DNA of 6,786 nucleotides, taken from contig CAMXNV010000122.1 in NCBI GenBank assembly GCA_947245315.1, positions 1-6,786 on the forward strand, in the 5' to 3' direction. Origin of the DNA: an uncultured Oscillibacter sp. GTDB lineage: Bacteria > Bacillota > Clostridia > Oscillospirales > Oscillospiraceae. Positions 1 through 4,291 of this stretch are shown here, one piece after another. How positions within the stretch are numbered: the first letter of the stretch is position 1; the number at the start of each line of letters is the position of its first letter. The notes below the pieces were generated by a model. The model made no database searches, had not been told where the DNA came from, and saw nothing but the letters and a program-made list of their open reading frames with translations. The translations under genes were made by a program, and so were the position numbers.

Positions 1-146
1 GGAGAAATGGCCTGACCTGGGGGTCAGGCCCCACAGGGTGGTCTATCGATAGAAGAGGGTGTGGGGCCCGGTCCCCAGACCGGGCCATTCCCCCGGAAGC
101 CTGGCAGTCCCGGGGGAACGGGCGGGGACAGAGCCCCGCCCCTACA
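1..146. repeat. Palindromic intergenic repeat, copy A
   Basis: This non-coding GC-rich block aligns without gaps (positions 4-146) to 3148-3290, with about 126 of 143 bases identical by hand count. It contains three hairpins. H1 pairs 9-17 with 22-30 (9 bp, loop TGGG). H2 pairs 65-73 with 78-86 (9 bp, loop CCCA). H3 pairs 120-127 with 134-141 (8 bp, loop ACAGAG). An extra inverted pair, CCCCCGG 90-96 with CCGGGGG 110-116, is not kept in the other copy. H1 and H2 are related to each other as inverted copies. The left edge may lie outside the window. The right end (CCCCTACA) overlaps the stop codon of the neighbouring XRE gene. No transposase is visible here; it may be a REP-like or MITE-like element or a structured RNA element, and I cannot name the family. 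Confidence 0.85.
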
Positions 147-378
147 TGGGACGCCTGGGATACGGCGTAGGATCGTCGGTCAGGCCAACCAGGTAATCAA
201 TGGAGACCTTATAAAACTCCGCCATCCTTACAAGGATACTCAACCTTGGTTCATGAACACCCAATTCATAGTTTTGATATGCTTTTTCTGTGATGTCACA
301 ATAAATAGCAACCTTAATTTGGGTTAATCCGGAGATTTCCCGGCATTTTCTCAGCCTTTTTGCTAAAATGTCCTTCAT
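142..378 (-). CDS. Small XRE-family (Cro/CI-type helix-turn-helix) transcriptional regulator
   Basis: The 78-residue protein is almost entirely one helix-turn-helix domain. It opens with KRLRKCREISGLTQ (residues 7-20), a typical XRE helix 1 and 2. The helix-turn-helix spans about residues 17-41, and LSILVRMAEFYKVSIDYLVG (47-66) is the usual helix 4-5 segment of this fold. It is probably a cytoplasmic DNA-binding repressor; no effector domain is present. I chose ATG at 378 because AGGTG (389-385) lies 6 nt upstream. A GTG at 387 would add three residues but has no ribosome binding site. The coding sequence is clearly AT-richer than the rest of the window, which suggests acquisition from elsewhere. 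The last codons (tail DDPTPYPRRPM) run straight into repeat copy A, which supplies the TAG stop. It is divergent from the gene at 488, and the shared 109-bp gap is the likely operator region. Its target is unknown. Confidence 0.85.
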   Translation of the reverse strand: MKDILAKRLRKCREISGLTQIKVAIYCDITEKAYQNYELGVHEPRLSILVRMAEFYKVSIDYLVGLTDDPTPYPRRPM

Positions 379-399
379 ACCGAGCACCTACAATTGTTA

Positions 400-460
400 T
401 TGACAAGTGCAGTATATGGCATTAAAATGCAGATAATACCAATAACTATTCCGGTATAAT
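400..460 (+). promoter_or_regulatory. Promoter region for the 82-residue protein, divergent with the XRE gene
   Basis: TTGACA (400-405), a 17-bp spacer and TAAAAT (423-428) make a near-perfect sigma-A promoter firing rightward. A perfect TATAAT (455-460) could be a second -10, but it has no good -35. The symmetric sequence GCATTAAAATGC (419-430) covers the first -10. An imperfect inverted repeat (ATAATACC 433-440 and GGTATAAT 453-460) also lies here. Either could be the site of the divergently encoded XRE regulator. On the minus strand TATACT (416-411) is a possible -10 for the XRE gene, inside the spacer of the rightward promoter, but its -35 is poor. Promoter call is good; the operator calls are guesses. 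Confidence 0.65.
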
Positions 461-487
461 CTTAGGTGTTAATTAGAGGTGCGAATA

Positions 488-736
488 ATGGACAATCAGC
501 TTACAAAAGCTCTCTGCGCGAACAGAATCGGAGACCTGGCGGTCAAATACATCGAGGCCCTGCGGCCCGAGGAGATTATCCCCGCGGCGGAGTCCGAGGC
601 CATGAAGCTCCTGGCCGAGATCAAGGCCATCCTGGACGACGGTTCGGCCGGTGACCCGGAGTGCTTCCGGAGAATCGACGCCATCGTCGACGCCTTTGCC
701 GCCCGGGGCATTTCCACGTCGCGGCACGATTGGTAA
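488..736 (+). CDS. Small hypothetical protein, 82 residues, unrecognised
   Basis: I do not recognise a named domain. The protein is soluble, with no signal peptide or membrane segment, and appears largely alpha-helical: LCANRIGDLAVKYIEALRP (residues 9-27), an acidic and Ala-rich middle (about 35-51), then a short turn (GSAGDPE) and a second helix around CFRRIDAIVDAFAARG (59-74). The tail is ISTSRHDW. It has two cysteines (10 and 59). ATG at 488 is chosen because AGAGG (475-479) lies 8 nt upstream. A GTG at 479 would add three residues but overlaps that site. GC-rich codon use matches the downstream genes and not the AT-rich XRE gene. It has its own promoter and is followed 142 bp later by the separately promoted radical SAM gene. 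It lacks the leader/core layout and Cys/Ser/Thr-rich end expected of a RiPP precursor, so I do not call it a substrate of that enzyme. Confidence 0.75.
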   Translation: MDNQLTKALCANRIGDLAVKYIEALRPEEIIPAAESEAMKLLAEIKAILDDGSAGDPECFRRIDAIVDAFAARGISTSRHDW

Positions 737-785
737 CCCGGGGAAGACCCACACATTTTTTCAACGTAGAATTTCCGAATAGCTC

Positions 786-814
786 TTGACCTTCCGGTGA
801 AGATCCAGTAAAAT
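786..814 (+). promoter_or_regulatory. Sigma-A type promoter of the radical SAM gene
   Basis: TTGACC (786-791), a 17-bp spacer and TAAAAT (809-814) match the housekeeping consensus closely. Transcription would start near 821, leaving a leader of about 57 nt before the ATG at 879. Confidence 0.75.
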
Positions 815-826
815 ATACTTTCGTGT

Positions 827-843
827 ACGGCGGGCCCCGCCGT
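827..843 (+). other. 5'-leader stem-loop ahead of the radical SAM gene
   Basis: ACGGCGG (827-833) pairs perfectly with CCGCCGT (837-843) across a 3-nt loop. It lies only about 6 nt after the predicted transcription start. With no U-tract following, it is not an intrinsic terminator. It could protect the mRNA 5' end or be a protein-binding site; no riboswitch architecture fits such a short leader. Confidence 0.5.
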
Positions 844-878
844 GCCATCACCACTTTACGGAAAGGCGAGACGACGTT

Positions 879-1766
879 ATGAAGCATCCCTACAAGACGC
901 GGGAAGGCGGCGCGACGGTGACGGTCTTCGTCCCCTACGACTGCAAAAACCACTGCCCCTTCTGCATCAATAAAGGCGAGTACGCGGATTTGACCGGCTT
1001 CTCCGCCGAGAAAATCTGTGCCAGCATCCGCCGGATGGACGCCATCACGCCCTACTGCGACTTCGTCTTTACCGGCGGCGAGCCCTTCGCCGACCTGGAG
1101 ACCCTACAGGTCATGCTGGACGAAATTCCCACCACCCACAAGGTCTATATCAACACCACCCTCCCTGTCTCCGAGTTCCAGACGGAGGAGGACATTCTGG
1201 CCTTTGCGGAGCGCAACCGGCACAAGATCACCTGCATCAATGTCTCCCGGCACATGCAGAAGTACGTGGTAGAGTCCAACGACGGCCTCCTGGCCCGGCT
1301 CCCGGTCCCCTTCCGGATCAACTGCGTGCTCTATAAGGACTACCCGGCGGAGAACCTGACGCCCTATCTGGAGCGCTTCCGGAAGCTCCCCGGCGCGTCG
1401 ATCCAATTCCGGTTCGACTACACCGCCACCACGCCGGAGAACCTCTATGAGGAAGAGGAGGACAAAATCCTCCAGGACCTGAAGAAGATCGCCCGGTACA
1501 CCGGCCTGGACGGCTGCCGGATGCGCTGCGGCTTCCATTTCGACTACCAGGGCATGGAGCTGACCTATCACAAGACCCTGCCCTACTCCACCATCGTGGA
1601 GACGGACCCGGCCAGCGGCGTCACCTATGACATCCTCTATGATATCCTCATCAAGCAGAACGGGGACATCCACGGCGACTGGGACGGCACCCCCCTGGAC
1701 GTGGCGGCCTATGAAAAGGTGGTCTTCGAGCCCTACGATTTGAAGTGGCTGGCGAGGATCGCGTAA
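879..1766 (+). CDS. Radical SAM protein of unknown specificity
   Basis: The 295-residue protein carries the radical SAM cluster motif CKNHCPFC (Cys22, Cys26, Cys29), which binds a 4Fe-4S cluster that cleaves S-adenosylmethionine. The SAM-binding GGEP motif is at 66-69, preceded by the strand FVFT. KVYINTTLP (88-96) and ITCINVSRH (117-125) look like later strands of the partial TIM barrel. Two further cysteines (213 and 217, CRMRC) sit in the C-terminal part. This is too few for a typical SPASM or twitch extension, so a single cluster is likely, with the C-terminal segment (about 205-295) probably forming a substrate or partner region. The protein is cytoplasmic. ATG 879 is supported by AAAGG (862-866) upstream, with spacing a little long. 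It has its own promoter and terminator, so it appears monocistronic. The substrate cannot be deduced. RiPP maturation is possible but no precursor is evident. The family call is secure, the function is not. Confidence 0.9.
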   Translation: MKHPYKTREGGATVTVFVPYDCKNHCPFCINKGEYADLTGFSAEKICASIRRMDAITPYCDFVFTGGEPFADLETLQVMLDEIPTTHKVYINTTLPVSEFQTEEDILAFAERNRHKITCINVSRHMQKYVVESNDGLLARLPVPFRINCVLYKDYPAENLTPYLERFRKLPGASIQFRFDYTATTPENLYEEEEDKILQDLKKIARYTGLDGCRMRCGFHFDYQGMELTYHKTLPYSTIVETDPASGVTYDILYDILIKQNGDIHGDWDGTPLDVAAYEKVVFEPYDLKWLARIA

Positions 1767-1773
1767 ACGAAGC

Positions 1774-1803
1774 AAAAGCGGACGGCTTAGCCGTCCGCTT
1801 TTT
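1774..1803 (+). terminator. Rho-independent terminator, probably bidirectional
   Basis: AAAAGCGGACGG (1774-1785) pairs perfectly with CCGTCCGCTTTT (1791-1802) across a CTTAG loop, followed by another T at 1803. The eight GC-rich pairs plus flanking A/T make a classic terminator 7 nt after the radical SAM stop codon. Read on the minus strand the structure also ends in TTTT, so it can also terminate the convergent S8 gene, whose stop is at 1836. Confidence 0.9.
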
Positions 1804-1823
1804 GATTGGGAAATGCTTATATT

Positions 1824-1870
1824 AAAGGAGAACCGCTATGCCGGGCCGCCCCCTCCGCCGGAGGGGCTGA
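1824..1870 (+). other. Orphan ribosome binding site and 10-codon ORF
   Basis: A textbook AAAGGAG (1824-1830) lies 7 nt before an ATG (1838), opening a tiny frame MPGRPLRRRG that stops at 1868-1870. It lies antisense to the end of the S8 gene and just after a terminator, with no clear promoter. It is probably a remnant start of a lost gene or coincidence; I do not claim a product. Confidence 0.25.
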
Positions 1871-3044
1871 GCGCCTCCAGCAGCGCCGCCGGGTCCACGG
1901 CCCTGCCGTAGGGGTATTCCGTCTCCCCGCCCCTCCAGACGGACACGGGCCGGGCCGTGGCCTGGGCGGCGGCCAGAAACTCCTCATAGGTCACCTCCGG
2001 CTTCACCTGGCAGGCCAGGGCGTATAGCCCCGCCACGTAGGGGCAGACCCAGCTCATGCCCCCCTCAGCGAAATAGGCATAGGCGTCCTCCCCCGCCGGG
2101 GAGGCCAGGGTCCGGCGGTCCATGGGGACCAGGAGGAGAGACCCGTCCCCGCCCCGGTAGTCCCCCGCATACAGGTTCTCCTCCCAGAAGGCCCCGGGGC
2201 GGAGGTCCGCCCGGTTGTTGTAGCTGCCGTAGCACCTCCTTCCCATGCCCATCCAGAGCTCCAGCAGGGGGTCCCGGCTGTTGACGCAGACCACGGCGAT
2301 ACCGGCCTCCCGGGCCCGGGCTATGGCGGCCTCCAGTTCCTCCGCTCCCCGGTCTTCGGGCATCCAGCCCACGGACATGGAGATCACCCGGATTTTCTCC
2401 CCCTCCGGCAGGGTCTCGTTGAGGGCCACCAGCCGGTCCACGTCCTGGGCGTAGTACGTCAGGTCCCGGGCGAAGTCCTCCCCCTCCCCGGCGCCCAGAT
2501 CGTCGGCGATAAAGTACAGCAGGGCCTCCGGGGCCACGCCCACGCCGGACCCCAGGGCGATGGAGGCCACGGCGGGGCCGTGCATGGAAGCGGCCTCCCC
2601 GGCGGCGTTATGGTACGCCTGGTAGAGCCGGAGGCGGTCCCCGTACTCCCGGTGCCCTGTCGGGAGGGCCTGGTCGATGATGGCCACGCCCACGCCCCTG
2701 CCGGTGATCCCCTGCTCATGGAGGGCACGGAGGCCCAGGCCGGGGTCCCGGCCCAGCTCCAGGAGCCGCGCCGGATCGAAGTCCCGGGGCAGCGCCTCCG
2801 GCCATTGGGTATTGGTGTCGAAGTCCGAGGCGAAAAGCGTATCCTCCAGGCCCGACAGGTCCAGGTCCCGGAGGTCCGCGCCCCGGAGGTCTCCCGAAGC
2901 CAGGAGCGCCTCGGGGGTTGACTCGCACAGGAGAATCTGGGACTCCGGGGACCGGGGCCTCTCCTGGGACACGGCGGAGGAGCAGCCCGTCAGCAAAGCC
3001 AGCAGCAGGCAGAGGGCGGAGCGTTTGAGGTTATGTGCGCGCAA
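1836..3044 (-). CDS. Lipid-anchored subtilisin-family (S8) serine peptidase-like protein
   Basis: The protein has 402 residues if it starts at TTG 3044. A lipoprotein signal peptide (MRAHNLKRSALCLLLALLTG) ends in lipobox LLTGC with Cys21, so it should be anchored outside the cytoplasmic membrane. Residues 51-71 show a short pentapeptide-like pattern (DLRGADLRDLDLSGLEDTL). The S8 domain follows. The catalytic Asp lies in GVGVAIIDQALP (Asp124), His in SMHGPAVASIALG (His155), the oxyanion Asn in AVVCVNS (Asn255) and Ser in GGMSWVCPYVAGLYALA (Ser331). All triad residues are present, but the flanks differ from the usual DTGI, HGTHVAG and GTSMAAPHVAG. Activity is therefore likely but unproven, and substrate range is unknown. 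I chose TTG 3044 because AAAGGAG (3060-3054) is 9 nt upstream, the same spacing as in the divergent regulator gene. The ATG at 3053 touches that site with no spacer; using it adds three residues. Its promoter carries the same operator as the two-component operon. Confidence 0.88.
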   Translation of the reverse strand: MRAHNLKRSALCLLLALLTGCSSAVSQERPRSPESQILLCESTPEALLASGDLRGADLRDLDLSGLEDTLFASDFDTNTQWPEALPRDFDPARLLELGRDPGLGLRALHEQGITGRGVGVAIIDQALPTGHREYGDRLRLYQAYHNAAGEAASMHGPAVASIALGSGVGVAPEALLYFIADDLGAGEGEDFARDLTYYAQDVDRLVALNETLPEGEKIRVISMSVGWMPEDRGAEELEAAIARAREAGIAVVCVNSRDPLLELWMGMGRRCYGSYNNRADLRPGAFWEENLYAGDYRGGDGSLLLVPMDRRTLASPAGEDAYAYFAEGGMSWVCPYVAGLYALACQVKPEVTYEEFLAAAQATARPVSVWRGGETEYPYGRAVDPAALLEALSPSGGGGGPA

Positions 3045-3076
3045 TGGAACCATCTCCTTTTTTGAATGGTTCCATT
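3043..3076 (-). repeat. Perfect inverted repeat around the S8 translation start
   Basis: AATGGAACCAT (3043-3053) and ATGGTTCCATT (3066-3076) are perfect 11-bp inverted arms separated by 12 bp. The spacer holds the S8 ribosome binding site, and both candidate start codons lie in one arm. The other arm overlaps the -10 element and the predicted transcription start (about 3067), so most of it would not be in the mRNA. A DNA-level operator is therefore more likely than an RNA hairpin, unless transcription starts further upstream. Confidence 0.55.
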
Positions 3077-3130
3077 TTAACAGCCGTTTCTTTCGAAATA
3101 CCCGACAAAAATCTTACGGTTTTCTTACGA
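3074..3130 (-). promoter_or_regulatory. S8 gene promoter with three-part response-regulator operator
   Basis: Read on the minus strand, three 8-mers occur: TCGTAAGA (3130-3123), CCGTAAGA (3119-3112) and TCGAAAGA (3096-3089), starting at offsets 0, 11 and 34. Six bases after the last one comes an extended -10, TG-T-TAAAAT (3082-3074). There is no good -35, and the third site occupies that zone, which fits activator-dependent transcription as in PhoB-type class II promoters. The layout matches 3505-3561 base for base in spacing. The predicted start is near 3067, giving a leader of about 23 nt to TTG 3044. Confidence 0.75.
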
Positions 3131-3147
3131 TTGTCCGGCCCTTCCAG

Positions 3148-3290
3148 GAAATGGCCTGGTCTGGGGACCAGGCCCCACAGGGTGTTTGATCGGTAGAAGG
3201 AGGTGTGGGGCCCGGTCCCCAGACCGGGCCATTCTCCCGGAAGCATGGCAGTCCCAGAAGAACGGGAGGGGACAGAGCCCCTCCCCTACA
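3148..3290. repeat. Palindromic intergenic repeat, copy B
   Basis: This is the second copy of the element at 1-146, aligned at a constant offset of 3144 with no gaps. H1 is 3153-3161 with 3166-3174. H2 is 3209-3217 with 3222-3230, and H3 is 3264-3271 with 3278-3285. H1 with its flanks (3151-3178) is an inverted copy of H2 with its flanks (3205-3232), with 26 of 28 bases matching. H1 and H3 differ from copy A only by paired, compensatory changes. The element lies between the operator of the S8 gene and the promoters of the two-component operon. Apparent reading frames here are by-products of its base composition. Confidence 0.85.
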
Positions 3291-3410
3291 CGGCGTTCTA
3301 TCGGTAGGACACCATGTAGTGGCGGCTACCAGCCGCCCGTCCTCTTCAAATGCCGGGCTTCCCGGAGGAGGGGCGATTGATCATCGCCCCTACACCATAC
3401 CGGGGTAAAA
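3291..3410. repeat. Further palindromic units following repeat copy B
   Basis: Non-coding and absent after copy A. H4 pairs GGCGGCT (3321-3327) with AGCCGCC (3331-3337), with loop ACC. A small 5-bp stem pairs 3353-3357 with 3361-3365. H5 pairs AGGGGCGAT (3369-3377) with ATCGCCCCT (3383-3391), with loop TGATC. The words GTAG and CCCCTACA recur at unit edges (CCCTACA at 3284-3290 and 3388-3394), suggesting a composite of several related intergenic repeat units. No U-tract follows any stem, so none looks like an intrinsic terminator. Confidence 0.65.
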
Positions 3411-3448
3411 TCAAACATCAGCAAATGCGTAATGGAATATCCCCCCGC

Positions 3449-3477
3449 TTGACCCACCCCCATTTCCATAGTATGAT
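3449..3477 (+). promoter_or_regulatory. Constitutive-looking promoter (P1) of the two-component operon
   Basis: TTGACC (3449-3454), a 17-bp spacer and TATGAT (3472-3477) form a good sigma-A promoter. Its start would be near 3484, upstream of the operator at 3505-3546. Regulator bound there could block or slow P1 transcripts while acting on P2. Confidence 0.65.
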
Positions 3478-3504
3478 GGACCCGCGAGACCCAGGGCCCT
3501 GAAA

Positions 3505-3561
3505 TCGTAAGAAAATCGTAAGATTTTTGTCAGCCCGTTCGTAAGAATTGCCTGGTATGCT
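3505..3561 (+). promoter_or_regulatory. Autoregulated promoter (P2) with three-part operator
   Basis: Three identical TCGTAAGA 8-mers start at 3505, 3516 and 3539. Six bases on lies an extended -10, TG-G-TATGCT (3553-3561). Over the 42 bp from the first to the third site, about 35 bases match the S8 promoter, and the -10 spacing is identical. Head-to-tail 11-bp spacing is what OmpR/PhoB-family dimers bind. The predicted start is near 3568, giving a leader of about 22 nt with GGGAGG (3575-3580) 9 nt before the ATG. Confidence 0.78.
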
Positions 3562-3589
3562 GGAAGCAGCTCAAGGGAGGAAAGCCGCT

Positions 3590-4291
3590 ATGAACGAATG
3601 CATCCTGATTGTGGACGACGACCCGGAAATTGTAAACGCCATCGCCATCACCCTGGAGCGGGAGGGCTACCAAACCCGCCGGGCCTACGATGGCCTCCAG
3701 GCCCTGGACCAGTGCCTGGACCCCGCCGTCAAGCTGCTCCTCATCGACGTGATGATGCCCAAGCTGGACGGGCTCAGCGCCCTGCTCCGCATCCGGGAAC
3801 GGCGGAACCTGCCGGTGATCGTCCTCTCCGCCAAGAGCGAGGACACGGACAAAATCCTGGGCCTCTCCATGGGGGCGGACGACTACGTCACCAAGCCCTA
3901 TAACCCCCAGGAGCTGACGGCCCGGGTCCGGAGCCAGCTCCGGCGCTACACCTCCCTGGGGGACGTGCACGCCGAGGGGCGGCAGGGGCTCATCGTCAAC
4001 GGGCGCCTCAGCTACGACCCCGCCGGGCGGGTCCTCCGGGCCGACGGGGACGAGGTGAAGCTCACCCCCACGGAGACGAAAATCCTGGACCTCCTCATCC
4101 GGCACCCGGGGCAGGTGTTCCCCGCCGAGGAAATCTATCGCCGGGTGTGGAACGAGGACGCCTTCTCCTGTGAGAACACGGTGATGGTCCACATTCGGCG
4201 CATCCGCGAGAAGATCGAGCTGAATCCCAAAGAGCCAGACTATATTAAGGTGGTGTGGGGCATTGGATACAAAATGGAACAGCACGGATAA
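3590..4291 (+). CDS. OmpR/VanR-family response regulator
   Basis: The 233-residue protein is a standard two-domain cytoplasmic regulator. The receiver domain spans about 1-118, with the acidic pocket in ILIVDDDPEI (Asp9, Asp10), the phosphoacceptor Asp53 in LLLIDVMMPKLDG, the switch Ser80 in VIVLSAKS, and Tyr99 with Lys102 in DDYVTKPYNPQEL. A linker is followed by a winged-helix DNA-binding domain (about 132-230), with VKLTPTETKILDLLIRHPG (156-174), the recognition helix near NTVMVHIRRIREKIE (196-210) and the wing DYIKVVWGIGYKM. ATG 3590 is chosen because GGGAGG lies 9 nt upstream; the frame is open further upstream but only through the promoter. It is co-transcribed with, and overlaps by 29 bp, the histidine kinase gene, its likely partner. 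Three direct repeats in its own promoter, shared with the divergent S8 gene, suggest autoregulation and control of that gene. The family call is secure; the signal is unknown. Confidence 0.96.
   Translation: MNECILIVDDDPEIVNAIAITLEREGYQTRRAYDGLQALDQCLDPAVKLLLIDVMMPKLDGLSALLRIRERRNLPVIVLSAKSEDTDKILGLSMGADDYVTKPYNPQELTARVRSQLRRYTSLGDVHAEGRQGLIVNGRLSYDPAGRVLRADGDEVKLTPTETKILDLLIRHPGQVFPAEEIYRRVWNEDAFSCENTVMVHIRRIREKIELNPKEPDYIKVVWGIGYKMEQHG

Noticed and set aside
61..327. Plus-strand frame of 88 codons (start GPGPQTGPFPRKPG)
   Set aside because: It lies within the palindromic repeat and then antisense to the XRE gene; the same peptide appears at 3205 because the repeat recurs.
479..487. GTG 479 as the start of the 82-residue protein
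   Set aside because: It overlaps the ribosome binding site that correctly serves ATG 488.
488..736. RiPP precursor peptide for the radical SAM protein
   Set aside because: The product is an evenly helical 82-residue protein without a leader/core boundary or modifiable core, and it has a separate promoter.
737..760. Terminator at the T-run after the 82-residue gene
   Set aside because: Only a 3-bp GGG/CCC stem precedes the T-run, too weak to call.
1104..1775. 223-codon minus-strand frame opposite the radical SAM gene
   Set aside because: Low-complexity shadow; the plus strand has the cluster motif and GGEP.
3148..3391. CRISPR array
   Set aside because: The hairpin units differ in length and sequence, with no regular repeat-spacer pattern and no cas genes.
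3205..3408. Plus-strand frame over repeat copy B
   Set aside because: It tracks hairpin sequence, lacks a ribosome binding site and only resembles the frame at 61 through the repeat.
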